NCBI GenBank assembly: GCA_012295225.1
Contig: WMKK01000001.1
Span: 310,001 to 374,000, forward strand
Length of the DNA stretch: 64,000 nucleotides
Origin: Ostreococcus mediterraneus
Lineage: Eukaryota > Chlorophyta > Mamiellophyceae > Mamiellales > Bathycoccaceae
Direction: 5' to 3'
Shown: positions 46,110 to 55,145 of the stretch, piece by piece
Position numbering within the stretch: the first letter of the stretch is position 1
Layout of the letters: the number at the start of each line of letters is the position of its first letter
Translations under genes and position numbers: made by a program
The notes under the pieces: model-generated
Seen by the model: only the letters and a program-made list of their open reading frames with translations
What the model was told of the DNA's origin: nothing
The model's database searches: none

Positions 46110-48920
46110 CTAATCTACCATCAATGTGTCATCACCGCGCACTGCAAAAGTTGCGGCGAGCGCTTTCGCGCGCGCATTCGTTGAGCTACGTAACGCGGAA
46201 GACACTCTATCCGCGCATTCGGCTTTGGCGCCGGCAAACGCGTCAGACATCTTCTCGAGCGCGTCCACGATGGCGTCCATCGTGGCATCCCATCCATCTC
46301 GCTCGCGCGTGCAGCGTTCGATAAGATCAGCCAAGACGACGCTCATTTGGGCAAAGTCAATCGAGTCGGGAGATCCCTGAGCGATATTCGCAAGCGCTCG
46401 CGTCGCATTCGGCAAATATTTCAGCGAATCGGCAGAGGGCGTGCTTTGCGCCTTGCGAATAGATTCCACTAGCGCCTCTGCCAATGCGGCAACTTGTGCA
46501 GGGCGGAATGCCGCACATATTTCGACATGTGTGCCGCGCAAAACGCTACGAGTGACTCGTGCGGACTTGTAGCGGAGGTTTTCGCACTCGAGAGCGGCGG
46601 CGAGGAATTCGAGAAACGCCACCGTAGTCGCGTGGGTGCGAATCGCCCGTTGCGCACTCGCAGGCACGGATTCTGCATCGATCAACGCAAAGACAACATC
46701 TAACGCGGACTCTTTCAGAATGATATTGTCACCCTCGATGTTGACTTCGATGAATTTGGCGATGAGCGATGTGTCCGCGCACGCGAGTTCAATCGTGGCG
46801 CGAATCGGCGCAGTCGCTTTGTGTTCGCCACCTTGTGGATTCTTCGCGGCGACAGCCAACTTTTTCAGCATCGGGCCAACGAGTCGAGCACACGCCAACC
46901 GGCACATACGCTTATCCGAACGCAAACTCGCCGTCTTCATGAGTGCGGTTAAGAAATACATCGGCACTGCGCCGTTCTCAACGCACGCGCATAAATTCGA
47001 GACGTCAAAGATGTGCTTCAAATGTCCTGGCCAGTTTTCATTCGTCTTCGTTTGTTGCAAGCTCATGAGAGCGGGTGTCCACTGCTCATCGTCTACCGAT
47101 GTGGGCAGAGAGTTTTCCTTGACTTTTGCACCTTTGAAGCAAGATTCTAATGTACGCGGCGTCGCCGCGACAGCGTTCGCGACTGACGCGTTTGGTTTCA
47201 TCTTTTTCGCCGTACTCTTCACTTTTGGGAGCTCAATCGGACGCAAAGCTGTAGCGTCTTCCTCAGAAAGACTAACGGCTTCGAGACTCGCGCTCGTAAT
47301 TAACCATCGAGACTGATATGTGGCAATTTCAGCAATCTTACGCTTGACTGCAGATTTTGTCAATCCGGCGACAAACGACGAAGCCTCCTCGATGAACTTT
47401 TCAGTGACTTGACCGACTCGCATTTTGGGATTTTTCAGCAAGCATTCAATCAGAGGTCGTAAATTTGCGGCAACGATCTCATCCGCGTTCTTCTTCGATG
47501 CTGTGGTCGTTACAGTCTTTCGTGCTGAAATATGTGGCGACGTCTGCTGGGACGTCGACGCCTCCATACTCAGAGTCACGCGCGGTGCGTCCGGAGACGA
47601 CTCTATGGCAAACGCGTCGAGCAACGACACATCACTGTTTTCATCCAAACCCATTCGTTGATCTCCACCATCTGGTGTCGAAGGCGCCAAGGTTGTTATG
47701 ATTAATGGCGTTTGCGCGCGTTTCGCACGAGACACAAGCAATGAAAGCTTACGGCGCATTCTTGACAGCTCTTCGTCGTCGCCGACGGTCGCCGCATCAA
47801 ACATGGCGACATCTTTTGCAGATGTCATTTCGTCATCAGATGCAATAAACCCGTCGTCATCATCGTCGGAGTTATTTGACATGGCTTCTTCGTCGCCGTC
47901 GTCAGCATCCGACAAACTTTCACCCGGTTCTTCTTCAACCCAGTCCTCGGCAGAATCATACTCGTAGTCTACATCGACATCCATTTTGAAAGGCGCTCGA
48001 CCGGTGACGGTAGCCGAAGCCTTGGGACGACTAGGGAACGGCCCTGTTCCCCAGAACGCAGGTCGTGCAAACTCGTTGCAATCAATCATAAACAAGCGTC
48101 GTCGGCGTGCGCCGCTCAACTTTTCCATTTCGCCACGACTTCGTTTACCCGATGGCGAAATCAAAATCGATACGACTTCGACATCGAGATCGAATCGTCG
48201 CGCAGCCCAGCGATTGACGGTTTTACGCTTATCTTTATTCATTCGCCAACGATTAAGAAGATCCTCGCGCACCGTACCGATGTCCTCCGCCGCGCCCTCC
48301 GCTTTGATAATCTCATCCAATTTCTCTTTCACCGCGGGCGATACCTCAGGCGCTACCATCCCATCAATCATACTCACCGCCTTCTTCTTCACCGGCGTCT
48401 TGAAGAAACTTACAAACTTATTAGCCTGCTTTGCAGCCTTTTCCTTTGCCGCGCGCTCCTCCGCCTCCTTTTCCGCTTGAACCTTGGCCTTCTCCGCGGC
48501 TTTAGCCTCCTTCTCCTTTACCACGCGCTCACGCTCCGCCTCCTTTTCCGCGCGCACCCGGGCCTTCTCTTCCTTCGCCGCGCGTTCTTTTGCATCCCTT
48601 TCCGCTTGGCGAACCTTGGCCTTCTCCGCCTTGAGCGCCTCCTTTTCCTCTGCGACGCGCGTGCGCTCCGCCTCCTTCTCCGCCTTGACTCGCGTTTTTT
48701 CCGCCTCTTTCGCCGCTTTCACCGCTGCCTTCTCCGCTTTCAACGCCGCCTTGCGCTCTGCGGCACCTTTTTCGTCGCCGCCCGTCATCGCGCCGGCGTC
48801 CCCGGCGTCCGAGCGACGCCGTTGATTATCTCGGCAATACGCGTTGACGACGCCGCTGTCGCCGTCACCGTCGTCGTTTGTGACGTCCGCGAGCGCGCCG
48901 CCGCCGATCGAGTCCGCCAT
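46110..48920 (-). CDS. FAS1: CAF-1 large subunit (p150/FAS1)
   Basis: The 936-residue product is the large subunit of chromatin assembly factor 1, which places H3-H4 on newly replicated DNA. The long charged KER region (about 48-165) is a near-continuous Lys/Glu/Arg helix. It ends in a PIP-like KFVSFFKTP motif for PCNA. The central part has the RRRLFMIDCNEFARPAFWG block and then the VDYEYDSAEDWVEEEPGESLSD block, the strongest signature of the family. An acidic ED tract follows. The C-terminal 400 residues form a helical region, probably the p60-binding and winged-helix part. The start at 48920 gives the expected N-terminus. Confidence 0.92.
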   Translation of the reverse strand: MADSIGGGALADVTNDDGDGDSGVVNAYCRDNQRRRSDAGDAGAMTGGDEKGAAERKAALKAEKAAVKAAKEAEKTRVKAEKEAERTRVAEEKEALKAEKAKVRQAERDAKERAAKEEKARVRAEKEAERERVVKEKEAKAAEKAKVQAEKEAEERAAKEKAAKQANKFVSFFKTPVKKKAVSMIDGMVAPEVSPAVKEKLDEIIKAEGAAEDIGTVREDLLNRWRMNKDKRKTVNRWAARRFDLDVEVVSILISPSGKRSRGEMEKLSGARRRRLFMIDCNEFARPAFWGTGPFPSRPKASATVTGRAPFKMDVDVDYEYDSAEDWVEEEPGESLSDADDGDEEAMSNNSDDDDDGFIASDDEMTSAKDVAMFDAATVGDDEELSRMRRKLSLLVSRAKRAQTPLIITTLAPSTPDGGDQRMGLDENSDVSLLDAFAIESSPDAPRVTLSMEASTSQQTSPHISARKTVTTTASKKNADEIVAANLRPLIECLLKNPKMRVGQVTEKFIEEASSFVAGLTKSAVKRKIAEIATYQSRWLITSASLEAVSLSEEDATALRPIELPKVKSTAKKMKPNASVANAVAATPRTLESCFKGAKVKENSLPTSVDDEQWTPALMSLQQTKTNENWPGHLKHIFDVSNLCACVENGAVPMYFLTALMKTASLRSDKRMCRLACARLVGPMLKKLAVAAKNPQGGEHKATAPIRATIELACADTSLIAKFIEVNIEGDNIILKESALDVVFALIDAESVPASAQRAIRTHATTVAFLEFLAAALECENLRYKSARVTRSVLRGTHVEICAAFRPAQVAALAEALVESIRKAQSTPSADSLKYLPNATRALANIAQGSPDSIDFAQMSVVLADLIERCTRERDGWDATMDAIVDALEKMSDAFAGAKAECADRVSSALRSSTNARAKALAATFAVRGDDTLMVD

Positions 48921-49097
48921 ACACGTCCACGTCCGCGCCGACGAAGCGTCTCGCGATCGCGCGCTCGTGCGCGCGTGTGACGCAAGGATGTGTAATCGCG
49001 CGACAGCTGGGTGAGAAAATTTAAATTTTTCGCGTGCATTTTGTCTCGCAAATGTGGTCTGTGTAATTACAATCGGTTTCCTTAAGCAATTGGCGGT

Positions 49098-52000
49098 CTA
49101 CTGATCGTACGCGGCGACGAGTTGGCGGTACTTGCCACCAGCACGCATGAGGGCGTCGTGGGTGCCGACTTCGCTCACGATGCCACCCGCGTTGTTGACG
49201 TTTTCAATCAAGAAGATTTTATCGGCGCTTCGTATGGTGCTCAAGCGGTGGGCGATGACGATGGTGCTTCGCTTGGAGCCATCGGCGAGGAGACCATCGA
49301 GGGCGGCTTGGACGAGACGCTCGGACTCGTTGTCCAACGCGGATGTGGCTTCGTCGAGGAGTAAGATACGTGGATCATTGATGATGGCGCGCGCGATGGA
49401 AATGCGCTGCTTTTGGCCGCCAGAGACGCGACCGCCGCCAATGCCGACGTTGGTATCGTATCCTTCCGGCATGCGTTCGATGAATTCGTGCGCGTTGGCG
49501 GTCATAGCCGCGGCGATAACTTGCTCGCGCGTAGCAACGCCGCCGGGCATACCAGCGGCGATGTTGTCGTGCACGCTTCCAGAGAACAGCGTCGGCTCTT
49601 GTTCAACCAAACCGACGTTGGATCTGAACCACATCAAATCGAGATCAGATAAATCAACGCCATCGATGAGAATCTTACCCGCACTCGCGCCTTGCACGGC
49701 GATTTTGAACTCCTGTTCCTTGCCCTCGCCAATGGTTTGGCTCACGCGAACAATCTCGTAGAAGCGTTCCAAGAGTTGTATCGCCGTCGACTTGCCTGAG
49801 CCGCTTTGCCCGATGAGCGCGACGGTTTCTCCTGGCTTTACTTCTAAGCTCAAGCCGGCGAGCACGGGAGCGTCGCGCGTAGGGTAAGTAAAGAACACAT
49901 CCTTGAACTCGATCTTACCCTTAAGACCGTCGATGACCTTGCCATACTTGTTTTCGTCGGAATCCTTGGAAGATTTTGGGATTTGGCGCGGCGCTTCGTC
50001 AATTTCAGAAATCTTGACGAACGGCTGCGAGTTTACCGGCGGCACACGATCGATCAATTTGAAAATTCGACCAGCAGAGGCCGTACCGTCGCGGTTATCA
50101 CCAGCAAACGTCGCGGCTTGGCCCGCGCCAGCGGCGCAAAATCCGAGCGCCCATAAACTCTTCATGAAATCCATAAAGTTGAGCTCACCCTTGCCAATGA
50201 GTTGGCCGCCCCACCAAAACGCGAACCCGTAGAAACCCATAGTGAGTGCCTGTGCGAGACCAAATGCGCCACCAGTGCGCAACGCTTTACGACGCTCCTC
50301 AGACGTCGTCGTCGAAATCGTGGCGTCGTAGTTCTCCGCCATGGTTTTCTCGAGGCCGAACGCGTGCACATCCTTAATCATCGTCACCGTCTCCGAAACG
50401 TGCGCCGAACCATCCGCAACGTTCTCATCCATCGCTGTCGAGTCTGCCAAGTTCTTCATGTTCAACATCTCACCGACACTCAAAATGGGCACGCATGCCA
50501 GGAGAACCAAACCGTATTTCCAGCTCGCGTTGAGTGACACCGTGAGGCCAAACGTGAGTGCGGCAGCGGCTTGAATGGCGCTCCCAAAACTCTGACCCGT
50601 CATCGTGCGCACTTTGGCAGTATCTGTCTGGAGAAGTGTTGTCAACGCACCGACACTGTTTGCTTTTTCGTCGAAGAACGCAACGTCTTGACGCATGATT
50701 GATCTAAACAAATGAATGCGCAAGCGCGTCGTGAGGCGCTCTCCAATGTTGCCAAAGATGCCGCCTTGTGTTCCCATGACGATAAATGCGCCGACGGCGA
50801 CGGCAGCCATGGCAGCGGCCAAAACACCAGAACGATCACGCATGTAACTAATATCATCCATGTAAAACACGGTCAAGAGTTCGGCGAACACGAAAGCTAC
50901 CGACGGCATGACGCATCCATTCAAAATCGCAAAGAATGTTCCCGCCATCAAGAGCGGAATGTCCTCAGCAGAGTACTTCCACACGCGCTTGGCGCTCACC
51001 TTGTATACCGCGACTTTCTCCCCACCTTGACCAGCTGTCTTACCTGCCCCCTTTTTGAACTCGCCATTCACTGAATCAGTAGTGAATGACTCCAACGACG
51101 CCGTCGATGTAGATTTCGTCACGCGCTTGGTGTTGTCGCCGGCGGATAATCCCACCAACGAACGGTACTTACCGCGCGCCCCGAGAGCCATCAGCTGGTC
51201 GTGCGTGCCTTGCTCTAATACAACACTCCCATTTATACTTCCGCCGCCAGCCAAACCATCTGCAGCGTCTGTGCTGCCGAGAACCACAATCTTGTCGGCG
51301 GCGCGAACTGTCGTTAAGCGGTGTGCAATGACGACAGTCGTCCGCTGCCCGCCAGCAACAGAATGCACCAAACCATCGAGAGCTTCTTGTACCAAGCGCT
51401 CGTTTTCAGTATCAAGTGCAGACGTAGCTTCGTCAAGAATCAAAATAGCTGGGTTACGTAACGCCGCTCGAGCGATGGCGATGCGTTGTTTTTGACCTCC
51501 AGACAATTTGGAATTTTTACCGCCAACCATAGTGGCATACCCGTTAGGGAAAGATTGAATGAATTCATGTGCGCATGCCGCTTGCGCCGCGGCCACGATT
51601 TCATTCGCATTCGGGCGCGTGCCATTGAGCGCCATTGGCCGACCGGCAGCGATGTTGTCTGCGATGGACGCTTCGAACAACAGAGGTTCTTGCGACACGA
51701 TGCCGATGTTCCCTCGAAGCTTGTCTATGCGAAGCTTACGAAGGTCGACGCCATCGAGAGTGATGGAGCCGCTCAAGGGATCATAGAAACGTTCGAGAAG
51801 CTTTGCAATCGTAGATTTACCGCAACCAGACGCTCCGACAAGTGCGACGACTTTCCCGCCTTCAATGGTCAAATTCAATCCATTAAACACTGGTCGTTCT
51901 GGAGAGTATTGAAACTTTACGTCTTTAAAAACAATCTCCCCACGGATAGGCATCACGGGATCCAAACCGGTTGGCTTGCGTGTATCGATGCCGTTCTCAG

Positions 52001-53309
52001 GTTCGCGGTCGATAACTTCGTACAATTTGAACGCGGCGATACGCGCCTTGGCTAAAGCCTCAAACGCGGGCGCCGCTTGGCCGAGCGCGAAGCCGCCAAA
52101 TAAAATGCTGAAGAAAACCATGACGATCGTCCCACCACTCAAGCATGGCGACGCCGCAGAGTCAAGAACGCTGCCGAACGTCGTGTCGAGGCGGTAACCA
52201 CACCCGCAGTTGGGCGAAGTCGTCAGCGATGCCATGGCGTAGTCGAGATTGCACGCGCACTGAAGCAACGAGTCCCCAGTGTACATTTTGCTCGGTTCGT
52301 TCGTGTACGTGCATACGGACTCAGCGTACGTGGAGTGCGCGCCCCAAGTCGCGTCAGAGGTGTCACCTAAACCGGAAGGCGGTGGGTAGTCGGCCAGCGC
52401 CGCCGCCTTGCTGTCGGCGATGAGCTTCGCGCCGTACCAAAGCCCGAGTGCGTACATGACAAACATGGATGCGAAGAGACCGCCGCCGGCAAAGGACGCT
52501 TTCCAAATTTGTTTCGCGCCGTACCGCTGCGCCTTGCCGAGATTTGCCTTGTACCTATTTGTCGCAACATTTTGGTAATTGAGCGCATTCGTAACACGGA
52601 TGGCGCCGATGGTTTCTGTCGCCACCGCCGCCGCGGATTCGTATTCGCTGTTGCCCTTTTGCTGGTCTTGAATAGACTTGATGAGGAAAAACGTAGCAAA
52701 TCCGAGCAAAGGCACGCACGCGAGAATCACTCCAGAAAGTTCAGCGCTAAAGTAAAACCCAACGCCGAATCCACCTCCCATGGAGAAAAAACTCTGCACG
52801 AGCTCGGCAAACTTCTTTGCCATGCCGAGCTGAAAATCTTGCACGGTGGCGCCAGTCAACGTCGCCAACTCACCAGCCTTTTTGCTCTCGAAAAACTTTA
52901 TATCCTGCGCCAACATGCTTCGCACGAACGCGCATCGTAAATTCCGCGACGCGCGCGCAGACGCCCACGACACCAACCAATAGGCCAGCGTCAACGATAC
53001 GCCGAGCGACACCGCGACAACCTCCATGGCGATGACGGCTGAGTCAATCTGCCCCGCAACGTCACCCACCGCGGTGGAATCCAAAAGCCGCCCGAACGCA
53101 ACGTTCACGGCGGGAAATAACGCTCCACCCAACGCGGCGAACAGCATGCCCGTGACAAGTAAGGCGACATCCAGGGGCTTGTAAAACCGAAACAATGCGC
53201 GCAGAGGCACCATCTTCGGCGCCTCCTTCGCGGTCACGACGTCATCCTCGCGCGCGACATCAAGCGCCGCCTTGCCATCCGTCGATGCGTCGCGATCGTT
53301 GTCCGTCAT
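49098..53309 (-). CDS. Full-size ABCB (MDR/P-glycoprotein) transporter with Cys-rich extracellular insertion
   Basis: The 1403-residue product is a TMD-NBD-TMD-NBD exporter of the ABCB/MDR type, probably in the plasma or an endomembrane. The first NBD has Walker A GASGCGKST, signature LSGGQKQRIAIARA and Walker B ILILDEATSALD; the second has GQSGSGKST, VSGGQKQRISIARA and ILLLDEATSALD. Both ATP sites are intact. In the first TMD, between the WYGAKLI helix and the IVMVFFSILFGG helix, an extra 80 to 85 residues appear (about 300-385) with six cysteines and conserved-looking CAC and CGCG pairs; the family loop here is normally very short. I start at the second Met (MTDNDRD). The substrate is unknown. 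Confidence 0.93.
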   Translation of the reverse strand: MTDNDRDASTDGKAALDVAREDDVVTAKEAPKMVPLRALFRFYKPLDVALLVTGMLFAALGGALFPAVNVAFGRLLDSTAVGDVAGQIDSAVIAMEVVAVSLGVSLTLAYWLVSWASARASRNLRCAFVRSMLAQDIKFFESKKAGELATLTGATVQDFQLGMAKKFAELVQSFFSMGGGFGVGFYFSAELSGVILACVPLLGFATFFLIKSIQDQQKGNSEYESAAAVATETIGAIRVTNALNYQNVATNRYKANLGKAQRYGAKQIWKASFAGGGLFASMFVMYALGLWYGAKLIADSKAAALADYPPPSGLGDTSDATWGAHSTYAESVCTYTNEPSKMYTGDSLLQCACNLDYAMASLTTSPNCGCGYRLDTTFGSVLDSAASPCLSGGTIVMVFFSILFGGFALGQAAPAFEALAKARIAAFKLYEVIDREPENGIDTRKPTGLDPVMPIRGEIVFKDVKFQYSPERPVFNGLNLTIEGGKVVALVGASGCGKSTIAKLLERFYDPLSGSITLDGVDLRKLRIDKLRGNIGIVSQEPLLFEASIADNIAAGRPMALNGTRPNANEIVAAAQAACAHEFIQSFPNGYATMVGGKNSKLSGGQKQRIAIARAALRNPAILILDEATSALDTENERLVQEALDGLVHSVAGGQRTTVVIAHRLTTVRAADKIVVLGSTDAADGLAGGGSINGSVVLEQGTHDQLMALGARGKYRSLVGLSAGDNTKRVTKSTSTASLESFTTDSVNGEFKKGAGKTAGQGGEKVAVYKVSAKRVWKYSAEDIPLLMAGTFFAILNGCVMPSVAFVFAELLTVFYMDDISYMRDRSGVLAAAMAAVAVGAFIVMGTQGGIFGNIGERLTTRLRIHLFRSIMRQDVAFFDEKANSVGALTTLLQTDTAKVRTMTGQSFGSAIQAAAALTFGLTVSLNASWKYGLVLLACVPILSVGEMLNMKNLADSTAMDENVADGSAHVSETVTMIKDVHAFGLEKTMAENYDATISTTTSEERRKALRTGGAFGLAQALTMGFYGFAFWWGGQLIGKGELNFMDFMKSLWALGFCAAGAGQAATFAGDNRDGTASAGRIFKLIDRVPPVNSQPFVKISEIDEAPRQIPKSSKDSDENKYGKVIDGLKGKIEFKDVFFTYPTRDAPVLAGLSLEVKPGETVALIGQSGSGKSTAIQLLERFYEIVRVSQTIGEGKEQEFKIAVQGASAGKILIDGVDLSDLDLMWFRSNVGLVEQEPTLFSGSVHDNIAAGMPGGVATREQVIAAAMTANAHEFIERMPEGYDTNVGIGGGRVSGGQKQRISIARAIINDPRILLLDEATSALDNESERLVQAALDGLLADGSKRSTIVIAHRLSTIRSADKIFLIENVNNAGGIVSEVGTHDALMRAGGKYRQLVAAYDQ

Positions 53310-53669
53310 CGCGCACGCGCTCGAACGCACTCACTCCGCAGCTGATGCGCTCGAACGCCGCGAAACAACGGGTGCCCTGTGGATACTTTTGGTGACGTCA
53401 ACGCCGCTCGCCGCCGTCTCGACGCGCGCGTACGTTCGCGCACACGCGCTCGATGCGCGCGCGAGGTCGATGCCTTTACGCGGCGTTCGTCGACGCGAGC
53501 GGTCGTCCGTGACGGCGCGTGAGGGGCGAGATATGCCGCGGCGACGCGCGTCAGGAACGATTCGTGGGCAAACCTGAAGAAGAACTTTTTGGCCACCGCG
53601 CGCGGGATATGAAAAGTCATCGCGGCATATCGCGTCGCGCGCGGCGGGTCGACGCGCAGCGCGTGGACG
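53310..53669. promoter_or_regulatory. Divergent region with TGACGTCA
   Basis: A 360-base gap between ABCB (-) and the coiled-coil gene (+). A TGACGTCA bZIP-type palindrome lies at 53393-53400, 84 bases upstream of the ABCB ATG. Several Arg-rich frames cross the gap and none is convincing. No TATA is clear. Confidence 0.35.
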
Positions 53670-54440
53670 ATGCAGACGTCCAGGCGCGAGGCTCGCGATG
53701 TGACCGTGGAGGAGGACGCTTTGGATTGGCGGTGCGCACGTGACGCGCGCGCTCTAGCGGACGCGCAGAGGTGCAGGGCGCTCGCCGCGCGCGTGGAGGA
53801 GCTCGGGCGGCGACATACGGCGGCGGCTAAAGCGCTGGCGGATACGCGTGCGCGCGTGGAAGAGCTTGTAGAAGATGCACGACGGGCGCGCGCGAGAGGG
53901 GAGGTTGCGGCAAAGGCGTGCGATGCGATGAAGCGCGAGTTGACGCGCGCGAAGACGCTTAATTTAGACATCGAGCGGCGCGCGACGTTTGAACTTGAGC
54001 GCGGTGCGCGGGCGCGAAAAGCTCTCGTTGAGATGGTACGCGAAGCAAAGAGTGATTTAAAAGATGTGCGAGAAGGGATGAAGGAAGCGCGTACGCGCGC
54101 CGGGTTAATGGAAGAGTGGGCGCGGCGATGCGACACGGCGAAACGGAACGTTGCAGTCAAATTATCGCATATGCGAGAAGAATGCGCCACACTTCGACGA
54201 CGCATGCACACGCTCGCAGAAGAGAACGTCCGATTGCGTCGTCGAGCGATGAGTGATAAACGCGAGATTGAGGAGGTGACGGATTACGGCGAACGCTTGG
54301 AACGCGAATGGACGACGACGCCCCAAGGCGTACGTGTCGTCGTACGCAACCCAATCTTCACAGAAATCACCGACTCATGCGATGATAACGACGCAGAAAG
54401 TACGGAGCAAACACCATATTGTTACAACCAAACATCTTAA
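53670..54440 (+). CDS. Coiled-coil protein of unknown function
   Basis: The 256-residue product is almost wholly a coiled coil (about 20-215) with Ala/Arg/Glu heptads, then a short loose C-terminus with V-R-V-V-V-R-N-P-I-F-T-E-I. No enzyme motif, membrane segment or targeting signal is visible. It could be a structural or SMC-accessory protein, but I cannot name a family. The stop codon lies inside a TTAA shared with the stop of the convergent gene. Upstream ATGs in other frames exist, so the N-terminus is uncertain. Confidence 0.6.
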   Translation: MQTSRREARDVTVEEDALDWRCARDARALADAQRCRALAARVEELGRRHTAAAKALADTRARVEELVEDARRARARGEVAAKACDAMKRELTRAKTLNLDIERRATFELERGARARKALVEMVREAKSDLKDVREGMKEARTRAGLMEEWARRCDTAKRNVAVKLSHMREECATLRRRMHTLAEENVRLRRRAMSDKREIEEVTDYGERLEREWTTTPQGVRVVVRNPIFTEITDSCDDNDAESTEQTPYCYNQTS

Positions 54441-55001
54441 GACAGCGCTTTCAACGTCGCGACGATACCGGCGACGGATACGCCGCCTAGAACGACTGGA
54501 ACGACGTAGTTCAAAGGACTCGTTTTCTCATCCTTGTCACCGACGATGCCGTCATTGTTCATAAAGTTCAACGGCTTACCATCGGCATCTTCGAAGTTAT
54601 TCGCTTCGAGTTCCATCACCACCGTGCGCGTGGGATCATCCCTGTGCGGACCACAAAAAGATAGAGTCAGAAGATATCGTGAGCACACGCCAGCGCCCGG
54701 GACAACACGCGAGGCCCCCAAACGGCAACAACCGAGTCTCTCGAGCACGAATAGTCACGTACAAATTAATCTCCGTAATGTCCCCACTGATCGTCCCTAA
54801 TCCCATCTTAATCAGTTGCGTCAAACCGCGCATGTTTATCTTTGCTTCATCGTCATCATCCTCGGGCTCCTCCTCTTGTTTCTTCTTCCACGACCCGAAC
54901 GCGCGCGCGACGGCGCGCGCGCGCGGTGCCGGGCGCGCGGCGTGATAGCTGCGCGTCACCGCCGGCGCGATCGCGACTGGACTCGTCGTCACGGCGCGCA
55001 T
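54437..55001 (-). CDS. Small spliced protein with a C-terminal membrane helix, probably plastid
   Basis: The gene has two exons: 54763-55001 and 54437-54641, with a 121-base GT-AG intron (54642-54762). The joined product is 147 residues. The N-terminal 45 residues are Arg/Ala/Ser-rich like a transit peptide; an acidic KKKQEEEPEDDDDE block follows, then G-L-T-Q-L-I-K-M-G-L-G. Across the splice junction the frame reads T-E-I-N-L-D-D-P-T-R-T-V-V-M-E-L, a smooth continuation. The last 25 residues form one hydrophobic helix (YVVPVVLGGVSVAGIVATL). I do not recognise the family. An earlier Met at 55055 is possible. Confidence 0.7.
54642..54762 (-). other. Spliceosomal intron in the small plastid-type gene
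   Basis: The intron is 121 bases, GTACGTGA at the 5' end and GCACAG at the 3' end. A CTGAC branch-like site lies about 25 bases before the acceptor, as in the pirin intron. It is phase 2 and the joined frame is open on both sides. Confidence 0.75.
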
Positions 55002-55145
55002 GCTGCGTGTGTGAATGTGACGCGCGCGAGAGTGCGCGACGCGCGACGGTGCCATTATTCTACCAATGTTGGTACTTTTTTTACGACGATTCCTTAGCTC
55101 AAGCATGGGAACTGTACTAGTACAATAATACATAACAGTGCGGCT

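Noticed and set aside
53306-54211. 301-codon - frame
   Set aside because: It is antisense to the coiled-coil gene and Ser/Arg/Ala-rich, as expected from reading Ala/Arg/Glu codons backwards.
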